DNA from: a virus
Virus record (IMG/VR): IMGVR_UViG_3300049479_000160
Location: 1 to 21,528 of that record
DNA: 21,528 nucleotides
Reading direction: 5' to 3' (one strand)
The notes under the pieces are model-generated. The model did not search any database. It saw only the letters and a program-made list of their open reading frames with translations, and was not told where the DNA came from. The stretch's first letter is position 1. Every line of letters starts with the position of its first letter. Both the position numbers and the translations under genes were made by a program. This document shows, piece by piece, positions 1 to 6,822 of this stretch.

Positions 1-606
1 ATAGAGAAAGGCTTTAAGAATATCTTCTGTCCTGCCAGAACTTTCAGAAGGGGTTGCTGTTGTTGTTCCTGTGGAAGCAGGTGCATCACCGATCTTCAGT
101 TCCCCGACTTCCTCTGGACGATCCACATTGCCATGCCCGATTCTAAAGACTGTGCGCCCAGAGGGATCTAAGGCTTCTGAATAGTAACCGTAACCACCGC
201 CGGAACCACTACGAACTGTACCTCCTGGAACTGCAGGTAAAAAGATCGAGGCATCTTCTACTGCTCCTTTATCAAATCTAGTTTTTCCCTTGAAGGGAAC
301 ATAGAAATCTAAAGATTGCCAACCAGGATGTTTGCTATGGGCGTGAGCGGCTGCTGCTTGATTTAAAAGCTGAACTTTATCGCTTAAATCTAAAGATGGA
401 TTCCAACGTTGACCAGAAACAGCAGCATTAGAAAATTCAATTTCACGTCCAATAGATTGATATTGTTTTGCAATAGAGTCAACAGCTTTAACCCTCTCTG
501 CAATTGGAAGAGATTCCAGCAATTTCAGATCAATGTGATAATCAGTAGACCCACCAATCTTGGCACTGGGTCCGGTAAAGCCGCGTCTAACTGGAACGTA
601 GGCCAT
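1..606 (-). CDS. Unknown phage protein, C-terminus beyond the window
   Basis: The frame is open from ATG at 606-604 to the left edge, giving at least 202 residues; the stop lies outside the window. The protein begins MAYVPVRRGFTGPS. It has a Gly-rich turn around residues 132-140 (GSGSGGGYGYY), followed by a segment containing DPSGRTVFRIGHGNVDRP and then a Ser/Thr/Pro-rich stretch. No signal peptide or membrane segment is visible. It is the first gene downstream of a strong terminator, so it may have its own promoter or depend on readthrough. Its place after the capsid genes suggests a virion or head-tail connection protein, but I do not recognise the family. Confidence 0.7.
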   Translation of the reverse strand, partial: MAYVPVRRGFTGPSAKIGGSTDYHIDLKLLESLPIAERVKAVDSIAKQYQSIGREIEFSNAAVSGQRWNPSLDLSDKVQLLNQAAAAHAHSKHPGWQSLDFYVPFKGKTRFDKGAVEDASIFLPAVPGGTVRSGSGGGYGYYSEALDPSGRTVFRIGHGNVDRPEEVGELKIGDAPASTGTTTATPSESSGRTEDILKAFLY

Positions 607-633
607 TATTTTGCTTTTCTTTTTATTCTAAAA

Positions 634-658
634 GTAAAAACCCCTGGTTTCCCAGGGG
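634..658 (-). terminator. Rho-independent terminator of the capsid/HhH transcript
   Basis: On the minus strand a perfect 7-bp stem, CCCCTGG/CCAGGGG with a GAAA loop (658-641), is followed directly by TTTTTAC. It lies 17 nt past the stop of the helix-hairpin-helix gene and should end the capsid transcript before the next gene. Confidence 0.85.
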
Positions 659-674
659 CTAGGAGGAGATGTAG

Positions 675-1088
675 TTAAACGCGAATCAGATCAGCGGAGA
701 AGACAGCGTCCCAATCCACCCTCTTAATTTGCTTCAGTTGGTCGAGATTATTAAACCTTTCACCCGATAAGGACATTTGAAGATCTTTGATCTCGCGAGC
801 GGTTTTTAAACCGATGCCCTTAATGTGATCTGCGATCATCTGGGCAGTTGCCGAATTAATATTCAGGCGTGTATCGGGGGGAAAAGTACGAGGCTCTTCC
901 TTTGCTGCCTTATCTTTTACTTGAAGAGTTTTTACCTTTTTAGTAGCATCTTCATCGGGCTCGATCTCTGTGCGATAAGCAGTAAAAAGGCGACCGTCCT
1001 GGTCCTCGACCATGTACCAATCGCCGTTATCCCACTCGGAAACAACTTTGACACGAGCTCCTGTTTTTTTGTGCTGATAAAGCATCAT
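675..1088 (-). CDS. Small protein with C-terminal helix-hairpin-helix domain
   Basis: 137 residues. The N-terminal half (about 1-50) is a compact domain rich in Trp, Asp and Tyr (EWDNGDWYMVEDQDGR), followed by a charged linker. Residues about 73-130 match the ComEA/PsbU-type helix-hairpin-helix pattern: LNINSATAQMIADHIKGIG, then KTAREIKDL, then FNNLDQLKQIKRV. Such domains usually bind DNA non-specifically, and some serve as protein-protein modules, so a role in head filling or DNA-end handling is possible but unproven. It is the last gene before the terminator at 658-641. The ATG (1088, or 1085 just after) follows a perfect hairpin with no visible Shine-Dalgarno site, so its translation may be structure-dependent. 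Confidence 0.75.
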   Translation of the reverse strand: MMLYQHKKTGARVKVVSEWDNGDWYMVEDQDGRLFTAYRTEIEPDEDATKKVKTLQVKDKAAKEEPRTFPPDTRLNINSATAQMIADHIKGIGLKTAREIKDLQMSLSGERFNNLDQLKQIKRVDWDAVFSADLIRV

Positions 1089-1089
1089 G

Positions 1090-1114
1090 GGGACCAGAAA
1101 TTACATCTGGTCCC
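1090..1114 (-). promoter_or_regulatory. 8-bp hairpin directly in front of a start codon
   Basis: GGGACCAG (1090-1097) and CTGGTCCC (1107-1114) form a perfect stem with a 9-nt loop between the accessory capsid gene and the HhH gene. On the minus strand it ends one base before the ATG at 1088. No T-run follows on that strand, so it is a weak terminator candidate. It could act as an mRNA 3'-end stabiliser or a translational control. Confidence 0.5.
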
Positions 1115-1126
1115 AGTTTAACTTAT

Positions 1127-1930
1127 TCAGCTAACAGTGCGACCAGTCAGATAGCCGTCAATGTCTTCGTAGCCAGGAGCCACATCGGGTTGGATGTAGC
1201 AGCACTCGACGACCAGATAGCCAGTGCGGCCACCGGTTGCGTCACCGCTGGAGATATAGAAACCACCAGAAGTAGTAGTCGAGTTAGCGGTCTCCTTCGC
1301 AAACACCTTCAAGGTGGTGGCGGCGGTAGCGGAGTAGTACACGTTACCGGCAGTAACACCAGCAGCACCCGAAGCAATCAGGAAGGGGTTAGCGCTATAG
1401 CCAGCGGAACCAGCGGCAAAGAAGATCTCACCAGCCTGGGAACCAGACACGGTAGAGGTCAGGTTTGCCTGGATCACAGCTTCACCAATACCAGAGGCAG
1501 CGGTGGGGCTACCACTATTGCTACGACCGAAGGAGATCACGTTACCGGTAGCGGCATACACACCAGAAGCAACACGACCATCACCCCAGCCGGAAGCAAC
1601 GGAAATGGTAGAGCGATACACATAAGCAGGCAGGGTGCTGCTGCCAGAGATCACCATGCCAGTGATGTCGGGACGGGTATCGTCCTGACGATAAGGCGAA
1701 GGAACGATCACATCAGCAGCAGCCACAGGGCCGCTACCAGAGGTTGCGGTAACTGCAACGTAACCACGCTGCTGGAAGTAACGATAACCAGGGACGGCCA
1801 GCACAGAAGTGGGGCCGCCTTTGGAACCATCGTTAGTACCGTCATCGGTGGTATCAATATTTTTGTACCAGCCGTTCAGAGGTTCTGCCCAGTTACCTGG
1901 GAAGATTTTTTTTGCGGACAAATAGGTCAT
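1127..1930 (-). CDS. Probable capsid decoration or accessory virion protein
   Basis: 267 residues, starting at ATG 1930 with AGGAAAAG upstream as ribosome site. After an N-terminal segment, MTYLSAKKIFPGNWAEPLNG, the sequence is rich in Gly, Ser, Ala and Thr with alternating hydrophobic residues, as in secreted or virion beta-proteins. There is no signal peptide or membrane helix. It begins 36 nt after the capsid stop, and high-copy decoration proteins are often encoded immediately downstream of the major capsid gene. Codon use resembles the capsid gene (many GGT, ACC and GCC), which fits a highly expressed structural protein. The family is not recognised and the role rests on position and composition. 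Confidence 0.6.
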   Translation of the reverse strand: MTYLSAKKIFPGNWAEPLNGWYKNIDTTDDGTNDGSKGGPTSVLAVPGYRYFQQRGYVAVTATSGSGPVAAADVIVPSPYRQDDTRPDITGMVISGSSTLPAYVYRSTISVASGWGDGRVASGVYAATGNVISFGRSNSGSPTAASGIGEAVIQANLTSTVSGSQAGEIFFAAGSAGYSANPFLIASGAAGVTAGNVYYSATAATTLKVFAKETANSTTTSGGFYISSGDATGGRTGYLVVECCYIQPDVAPGYEDIDGYLTGRTVS

Positions 1931-1966
1931 TTATCTTTTCCTATGTTGTGTGTTTATTGTTAGTTA

Positions 1967-3121
1967 TCAAACAGTGCCGTCGTCTTGGACGAAGCTGAAC
2001 GCAGTGGTCACGAAGTCCTTGTTCAGGATTTCAAAACCAGCGTACAGTTGCCAGATCAGGATGATGAAACGGCTGAAGTCATCGTTGTTGTTGATGAGCA
2101 CCTGGGCGTTAGGACCACCGATGCCAACACCGATCGACTGAGGACCAAAGAAGTAACCCTGAGCCACTTCCTTGGAAGCATAGGTGGAACCGCCATCAAA
2201 GGAGGCAGACACACTCTTGGTCGGGAAGTTGGTGGACTCGTAGAACTTCACACCTTCAAACTGGACGCCAGTAGGCATCACGGGCTCACCAGCCAGGAAG
2301 TAAGCCTGACCAGCCTGAGGACCCATGTAGAAGCTGGCGTTGTTAGGCATCATGGGGTTACCCATGTACATGCCTTGACCAGGGTTACCAGCGTAACGGG
2401 CGATCTCACGGAAGTCAGGATCACGACGCAGGTGCATCATGAAGGTGGGATCGCAGATGCAACGATACAGACCATCAGCGAAGGTCGGAGTATTGCGCTT
2501 GCGGAGATCCTTAACGACGGTCAGCAGGTCAGTACGAACCTGGAACTGCTGAACTTCGTTACCATACTCAGTGCTGGTGTAGGAAACACGACCGGAAGAA
2601 TCCTTGGTCTTGCCGCCAGCGAAGTAGTAACCACCTTGGGTGGTAGAAGCGGCACCATTAGCTTCTGCTTTAGCGAGTTCATCAATGAACACGCGGTCAC
2701 GCCAACGGCGATAGTCGTCGAGCAGGGTCAGGCTGCCGATCGACTGGTGGAACATGTTCAGGTTGCCGGTGTCCAGCAGCAGGCGCTGGGCGGTAACCAG
2801 AGTTTCACGAGCAATCTTGAAAGTCGAAGGCTGGGTCGGATCACCCGGATCTGCAGGACCAGTGTATTCCTTAAGCACCACCAGGACTTTCTCCTTGGTG
2901 ATGTTACGGCTGTTAGCGGTACCGATGGTTTGGTCGGCAATACGCTCACGGCTGTCCTTCGTACCAGGGGTACCCCAGAACTTATAGCGGTCTAACTGAA
3001 CGGTTTGACCTGGCTGACGGGTGAAGTCGTGGACAACCACAGGCTCCACAGCCATTTCGGCAATGTAAGCAGGGTGGGGACGGTAAAGCTCCGCACCCAA
3101 GATCTTTGGAAAATCGTTCTC
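1967..3121 (-). CDS. Probable major capsid protein, exon 2 (codons 4-387)
   Basis: Exon 2 holds 384 codons and ends in TGA at 1967. The frame upstream of 3121 is closed by an in-frame TAA at 3139-3137 inside the intron, and there is no ATG with a ribosome site. A TTG at 3100 could be called as start but would discard ENDFPKI, which fits the frame. Joined to the 9-nt exon at 3954-3946 the product begins MFI-ENDFPKILGAELYRP and has 387 residues. The length, the position after portal and scaffold, the well-biased codons, the segment FTRQPGQTVQLDRYKFWG (about residues 30-47) and the C-terminal IWQLYAGFEILNKDF are consistent with an HK97-fold capsid subunit. It probably forms the icosahedral shell with the scaffold and the downstream accessory protein. 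Confidence 0.75.
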   Translation of the reverse strand, partial: ENDFPKILGAELYRPHPAYIAEMAVEPVVVHDFTRQPGQTVQLDRYKFWGTPGTKDSRERIADQTIGTANSRNITKEKVLVVLKEYTGPADPGDPTQPSTFKIARETLVTAQRLLLDTGNLNMFHQSIGSLTLLDDYRRWRDRVFIDELAKAEANGAASTTQGGYYFAGGKTKDSSGRVSYTSTEYGNEVQQFQVRTDLLTVVKDLRKRNTPTFADGLYRCICDPTFMMHLRRDPDFREIARYAGNPGQGMYMGNPMMPNNASFYMGPQAGQAYFLAGEPVMPTGVQFEGVKFYESTNFPTKSVSASFDGGSTYASKEVAQGYFFGPQSIGVGIGGPNAQVLINNNDDFSRFIILIWQLYAGFEILNKDFVTTAFSFVQDDGTV

Positions 3122-3945
3122 CTGGTCTCTAGTTTCTTAGAGGGGTGGACTATCTCTTCATCCCTGTAGGATGCCGGACGCTGAATCTGGTATTACGTAA
3201 CAAGATCGTGTTACACCCAGTAGTCTCTGCACCTTCCAATCACGCTTGATTGGCTTGGCTCAGGATTACCCTCGTCTTTACGTTAGGGCTTCCCTGAATT
3301 CATCCGGTTTGCACTCATCGATTGCTCGGTGAGGTGACAACGTTGAGCGTTCAGTTGAGGCGTGTTACACTTTGGAAACTTGTTTATAAACAACATGAAT
3401 CCAAAACTTGTTCCAGGATTTGGTAATCTTTACTTGACTGAGGATGGGAAAGCTTTTGAAAAACAACTTGATCCCGACAATCAAGAATATTTTCTTGAGA
3501 TCCCTATCAGTTCAACCAGTGTTTATGACCGTATCTCAGTTCTTGTAAACGGAAGAAGAAAAAGATTTCATCTTCATATCTTGATGGCTATTGCTTTTTT
3601 AGGATTAGATCTGCGTTCTCATGGAACGAGTAACTTTTCCTTACAAGTCGATCACAAAGATAATGACAAGAGGAATAATCGACTTGACAATCTTGAGATC
3701 GTTACCAAACAAGAAAATTTAACAAGGGCCTGGGAGAGCGGTTGTTATAAAAACAATGGCTTTGCCAGTAAAGGAAAACCGAAGAAGTCTTTGAGAAAGT
3801 TTTCTTCGGAAGATGTGACTACGATTAAATCTTTAAAAGACGCAGGTCTTTCTTACAGAAAGATTGCGGAAAAATTTAACTGTAATCACGGAGCTATTTA
3901 CCAAATCTTGAAAGGTCACACCTACCAGGATCTGAACTAGCTATC
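3122..3945 (-). ncRNA. Self-splicing group I intron in the capsid gene
   Basis: The full core can be drawn on the minus strand. P1: exon GTGTTCATT plus intron GAT pair with the guide at 3322-3311, with the splice-site U (3946) opposite G3319. P3: CCGGAT 3307-3302 with GTCCGG 3179-3174. P4: TCAGG 3297-3293 with CCTGA 3264-3260. P5: GCCCT 3289-3285 with AGGGT 3272-3268. P6a: CCAATC 3253-3248 with GATTGG 3241-3236. P7: GACTA 3225-3221 with TAGTC 3152-3148. P7.1: CTGG/CCAG (3220-3217, 3190-3187). P7.2: GTAAC/GTTAC (3214-3210, 3201-3197). P8: CATCC 3173-3169 with GGATG 3163-3159. P9: CTCTA 3142-3138 with TAGAG 3131-3127. The conserved blocks AATCCTGAGCCAAGCC, GGTGCAGAGACTA and AAGAGATAGTCC are the classical Q, R and S elements and closely resemble cyanobacterial tRNA-Leu introns. 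The P7.1/P7.2 insert is typical of subgroup IA. The terminal G is 3122, and only this 3' site is in phase, follows G and allows a short P10 (exon GA with guide UC). Confidence 0.9.
3395..3940 (+). CDS. HNH homing endonuclease, antisense inside the intron
   Basis: 181 residues from ATG 3395; an in-frame GTG at 3362 would add 11 residues but lies too close to the only purine-rich stretch. The N-terminus (KLVPGFGNLYLTEDGKAF) resembles NUMOD4 DNA-binding modules. The nuclease centre is VDHKDNDKRNNRLDNLEIVT (about residues 85-104 from this start), matching the HNH_3 pattern with the metal and catalytic His in VDH and Asn in the RLDN and later positions. The last 45 residues (SSEDVTTIKSLKDAGLSYRK onward) form a predicted helix-turn-helix for target recognition. 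Such enzymes cut intron-less alleles and spread the intron. Its base composition is more A/T-rich than the flanking capsid gene, consistent with separate acquisition. It lies on the strand opposite to the intron, so it needs its own promoter, which I cannot identify. Confidence 0.85.
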   Translation: MNPKLVPGFGNLYLTEDGKAFEKQLDPDNQEYFLEIPISSTSVYDRISVLVNGRRKRFHLHILMAIAFLGLDLRSHGTSNFSLQVDHKDNDKRNNRLDNLEIVTKQENLTRAWESGCYKNNGFASKGKPKKSLRKFSSEDVTTIKSLKDAGLSYRKIAEKFNCNHGAIYQILKGHTYQDLN

Positions 3946-3954
3946 AATGAACAC
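3946..3954 (-). CDS. Capsid gene exon 1: three codons (GTG TTC ATT)
   Basis: GGAGG at 3969-3965, 10 nt upstream, gives this GTG (3954-3952) a good ribosome site. Read without splicing, it runs GTG TTC ATT GAT AGC TAG and stops after five codons. Spliced after T3946, it continues in phase into GAG AAC GAT (3121 onward) and produces the capsid protein. The exon forms one strand of P1, with a U-G wobble at the splice site as group I introns require. The splice positions are inferred from pairing and reading frame, not observed. Confidence 0.75.
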
Positions 3955-3994
3955 TTTGGTTTATCCTCCAGTGTCAGTGTTTTTATCGGGTGAA

Positions 3995-4019
3995 AGATAA
4001 AGACACATGTGTCTTATCT
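3995..4019. promoter_or_regulatory. Palindrome in the capsid 5' leader
   Basis: AGACACATGTGTCT (4001-4014) is a perfect 14-nt palindrome. AGATA (3995-3999) and TATCT (4015-4019) extend it to a 12-bp stem with one bulged A. On the minus strand it is followed by TTTC and lies about 40 nt before the capsid GTG. It could be a weak terminator, an RNA stabiliser or a protein-binding site. Confidence 0.45.
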
Positions 4020-4033
4020 AACAAGATTTTAGC

Positions 4034-4070
4034 AGCCAACAATCTTAAACACAATTGTTGGCTGACTTTT
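4034..4070 (+). terminator. Hairpin between scaffold and capsid, possible end of the HNH transcript
   Basis: AGCCAACAAT (4034-4043) and ATTGTTGGCT (4054-4063) make a perfect 10-bp stem with a 10-nt loop. On the plus strand it is followed by GACTTTT, an imperfect T-run, which suits termination of the endonuclease transcript before it enters the scaffold gene. On the minus strand it directly follows the scaffold stop but is followed by GCTAAAATC, which is poor for termination; there it may stabilise or separate scaffold and capsid messages. Confidence 0.5.
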
Positions 4071-4071
4071 A

Positions 4072-5040
4072 TCACTCCATTACAAACAATTTGTTTGCAA
4101 CGGTTTGAGGTTGAGCCTGGTTCAGAACGCGCCAGGCATTTTGGGGATCACGATTCATGATCTCGCTGAAGTTGCCCCAGAAATTTTCTGGTGCCTGAGG
4201 AGCAGCAGCTGCTGGGGGAGCAGGGAATTGACCAATCTGAGGCTGACCAATTTGCTGGGTCGGATAACCGCGAGTCTCAAGTTGATCTTCGCTTTCGTAC
4301 ACGGGGTACGGACCTTCAGGACCAAAGAACTTGAGCGTGTAATCGCTCAGCACATCAGGATTGGTCAGGATCTCGTTGTAAGCCAGGTTTTCCTGGTGCT
4401 CATTTACAGCGAAATTGGCGTAACCCTTGATTGCATCAGCGGCGCGATTTCCCCACGCGACGGCGCTGTCCACCATCGCCTCGAGATTCAGGGCGTAGTT
4501 GTTCAGAATTGCTGGTGCCTCGATCCCGAACGCGTCCATCACCTGACGGCTCTCCTGGCTCATTCCTACCAGGTCCGCGATTTGCTCCAAGGATGGATTC
4601 GAGGAGGTTTGGGAATAATTGGGCGAGGATTCCTGGCTGGGAGACCAGGTCAGCGGAGCCGATTGTTGCGTAGCTGGGCTGCTGGGTTGTCCGTAATTGG
4701 CCGGGGTATACGCTGTCGGCGCTGGCGATTGTTGACCCTGGAACGGGGATTGGACTGGTGCGCTCAGCAGGTTCACCACCTTGTTGAACGCCGATTCCCA
4801 TGGATTCCCCGCCGATTCCGCCGGTTGGGATTGGGGGGCGTACTGAGTAGGGGCTGATTGGTAGCTGGGGATCGCCTGAGGTACCGCTTGGGGGTAGCTG
4901 GTACCCACCTGATAAGCCACTGGTGCCTGGGATTGCGCCATTTGAGCTGCTTGTGGAGCTGGTGCCACGTAGCTGCTCGGGGCGACGGCCACTGGTACTG
5001 GGCTCGTCTGTGGGATCGATTGGACGGTAGCGTCCTGCAT
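4072..5040 (-). CDS. Probable capsid scaffolding protein
   Basis: 322 residues. The start ATG at 5040 has a strong ribosome site (AAGGAGATGAGTT). The first 145 residues are low-complexity and rich in Gln, Pro, Ser and Ala with many Tyr, probably disordered. Residues about 148-235 are predicted helical (SLEQIADLVGMSQESRQVMD, then an Ala-rich helix), and a short C-terminal helix ends in FVME. A disordered N-terminus with helical C-terminus, placed between portal and capsid genes, is the usual arrangement for a scaffold that co-assembles with the capsid protein and is later removed. The first 605 nt overlap the portal frame on the same strand. The family is not recognised by sequence. Confidence 0.6.
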   Translation of the reverse strand: MQDATVQSIPQTSPVPVAVAPSSYVAPAPQAAQMAQSQAPVAYQVGTSYPQAVPQAIPSYQSAPTQYAPQSQPAESAGNPWESAFNKVVNLLSAPVQSPFQGQQSPAPTAYTPANYGQPSSPATQQSAPLTWSPSQESSPNYSQTSSNPSLEQIADLVGMSQESRQVMDAFGIEAPAILNNYALNLEAMVDSAVAWGNRAADAIKGYANFAVNEHQENLAYNEILTNPDVLSDYTLKFFGPEGPYPVYESEDQLETRGYPTQQIGQPQIGQFPAPPAAAAPQAPENFWGNFSEIMNRDPQNAWRVLNQAQPQTVANKLFVME

Positions 5041-6790
5041 AACTCATCTCCTTTTGTAAAGCTTCTAATGTGCGATATAGATACGGTGTGAGATCTAATC
5101 GCGGATCCGCAGCCATCGGTAGGTCCGGTGATTGCGGGTGGGGAGTTTGCATCATTCCCCCCACTAAGCGAGCGAACTGAGAGTATGCACCCTGCAATTC
5201 GTTCACCATTCTGAACGGGAACCCAGATAACATCTCGGCCCGTTCCTCATCCGTCTTAGACGGGAAGAGGTATTTCAGTGCCTCAATGCTATCAACACCT
5301 AACTCTTGAAGGTTGCGTACCACGATGGAGTTGTTAAGGATATCCTGAGTGGAATCCTCATAAACAGGCCCCAACCAACGCCATTGCATTGTTACGTCCC
5401 CATCGGGAATTAAACCAAGGACACCGGGAGGAATCTGTTGAGTACGCAGGCAAGCCATCATTAACTGCTTGACTTTTTCTTCGTACATCGACATGGCATC
5501 TTCGTAAGCAGCAATGTCTTCATCAGATGCTTCCTCTGGTAGTTCCAGGGGCTTTTCAAGGCCCGCAGCAGCAGCTAACGTCTCCCTAAACAGACGTTCC
5601 TCCTGGAAAATAATCAATTCAAGACAACGGCAAATACCATAGGTATAAAGAGCAATTGCCTTTTTCTTGGCAGTAGCAGAAACCCGACCGAACAAAGATT
5701 TGTATTCCGTCGCAGTTACACCAGCAGAGATAGACAATTCGTCAACACCACCAAGAGCAGTGCGAATTTCTTCTCGATATTGACGAGCAAAAGAATTTTG
5801 ATCACCAGTGATTGCATCTGGAACAATGTAACCAACGCGATCGTTTGGCTCCAGGTTTGCAATGATGCGTGGAACTCGAAGCTGACCGTCGACTCCTCGA
5901 TAAATAGGATCGGCCTTAAAACGAGACTGACTCAAAGGTCCTGCACCACCGAAACCAGAGTTTGCCGCAATAGAAGGACGCTGGACAACGGCTTCTCCAC
6001 CGGACTCCATCAGGTCTGTCTTGGGACGAGAAGAAAGAAGAGTTGGATTACCAAAAAACTGCACGTTCTTCCGCATGGTGCGGACCATTTCATCATGCGT
6101 GCAAATATGATTGGCAAGAGCATCAAACTCGCCCACACCCTCAGTTGAGAAACCCTTTGGATTATTGAAGATTTCTACGCAGGGAATAAAACCAAGTGTA
6201 TTTTTAAATGTTTTAGTTTTACCTGGAATCGCTTGGTAATTGGTATCAAATGAAATCTCACCTTCTGAGTGAGTTTCTTCGATTGTCTTACGTTTGATAG
6301 AAAGCCTGATATAACGCTTGATGCCGCCACGCCCCATGCTTGCAGGACCTGTAAGGCTATTAGCCTCAATGTCTTGTTGATAGCCAAACCCTTGACGAAT
6401 CTTGTAGCTATAGATGATTACAACTTCATCAAGCTCGCCATCAATGTTGTAAAAGGTACGATATTCGTGCTTACGAAAAAAGTAGAGCCGATAATTGTTT
6501 TTAGTAGGACGAATATAAAAAAGACCTTGACCATCACAAAGAAAATAATCCCAGATTGAATCAAGGCGTGTATCAATTTGATTGTATTTAATTACGCGAT
6601 CAATAAAGTCTTTGCGTTGATTTCCAAAGTTATCTTGTGCCGGAAAGAATTCGACGCCTTGTCGAATCCCAAATAATTTCATCTGCGCAAGATGAGCTGC
6701 AACGACGCCCGTATCAATGGCTGCCCCTCCATCTTTTTCGATGTAAGAGTCAATAATTTCTTTAAGCCTAGTCTTAGCGTCCGTTGCCAT
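4436..6790 (-). CDS. Portal protein
   Basis: 784 residues from ATG 6790. The dodecameric portal sits at one capsid vertex, docks the terminase and connects to the tail. The segment DFIDRVIKYNQIDTRLDSIW-DYFLCDGQGLFYIRP (residues 61-95), followed by FFRKHEYRTFYNIDGELDEV, looks like a portal wing/clip region; residues about 340-420 (GGVDELSISAGVTATEYKSL) look like the stem and crown side. It follows the large terminase and three small genes and precedes scaffold and capsid, as usual in phages. From residue about 584 the sequence becomes Ser/Thr/Gly/Pro-rich and ends in RRRVGKSRR; this part is encoded in the stretch shared with the scaffold gene. The assignment rests on size, order and pattern. 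Whether all 200 C-terminal residues are made is unknown. Confidence 0.75.
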   Translation of the reverse strand: MATDAKTRLKEIIDSYIEKDGGAAIDTGVVAAHLAQMKLFGIRQGVEFFPAQDNFGNQRKDFIDRVIKYNQIDTRLDSIWDYFLCDGQGLFYIRPTKNNYRLYFFRKHEYRTFYNIDGELDEVVIIYSYKIRQGFGYQQDIEANSLTGPASMGRGGIKRYIRLSIKRKTIEETHSEGEISFDTNYQAIPGKTKTFKNTLGFIPCVEIFNNPKGFSTEGVGEFDALANHICTHDEMVRTMRKNVQFFGNPTLLSSRPKTDLMESGGEAVVQRPSIAANSGFGGAGPLSQSRFKADPIYRGVDGQLRVPRIIANLEPNDRVGYIVPDAITGDQNSFARQYREEIRTALGGVDELSISAGVTATEYKSLFGRVSATAKKKAIALYTYGICRCLELIIFQEERLFRETLAAAAGLEKPLELPEEASDEDIAAYEDAMSMYEEKVKQLMMACLRTQQIPPGVLGLIPDGDVTMQWRWLGPVYEDSTQDILNNSIVVRNLQELGVDSIEALKYLFPSKTDEERAEMLSGFPFRMVNELQGAYSQFARLVGGMMQTPHPQSPDLPMAADPRLDLTPYLYRTLEALQKEMSYAGRYRPIDPTDEPSTSGRRPEQLRGTSSTSSSNGAIPGTSGLSGGYQLPPSGTSGDPQLPISPYSVRPPIPTGGIGGESMGIGVQQGGEPAERTSPIPVPGSTIASADSVYPGQLRTTQQPSYATIGSADLVSQPGILAQLFPNLLESILGANRGPGRNEPGEPSGDGRVRDRGTSNSEQLRPESRGDGGQRRRVGKSRR

Positions 6791-6822
6791 TAACTATTAC
6801 CTTTTCTTAAATGCTAGCAGAT

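Noticed and set aside
1190-1963. 257-codon plus-strand frame opposite the accessory capsid gene
   Set aside because: Low-complexity Thr/Ser/Gly/Arg/His translation caused by the Gly/Ser/Ala-rich minus-strand gene; no start signal.
1985-2995. 336-codon plus-strand open frame opposite the capsid gene
   Set aside because: It mirrors a highly biased coding strand, has no ribosome site, and its product shows no recognisable pattern; the capsid frame explains the region.
3100-3100. TTG as the start of the capsid protein
   Set aside because: It lacks a properly spaced ribosome site, and the frame upstream stays open with sensible residues to the predicted splice site.
4105-4857. 250-codon plus-strand frame opposite the scaffold gene
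   Set aside because: Arises from the G+C-rich, stop-poor composition; Trp/Arg/Leu-rich product with no motif and no ribosome site.
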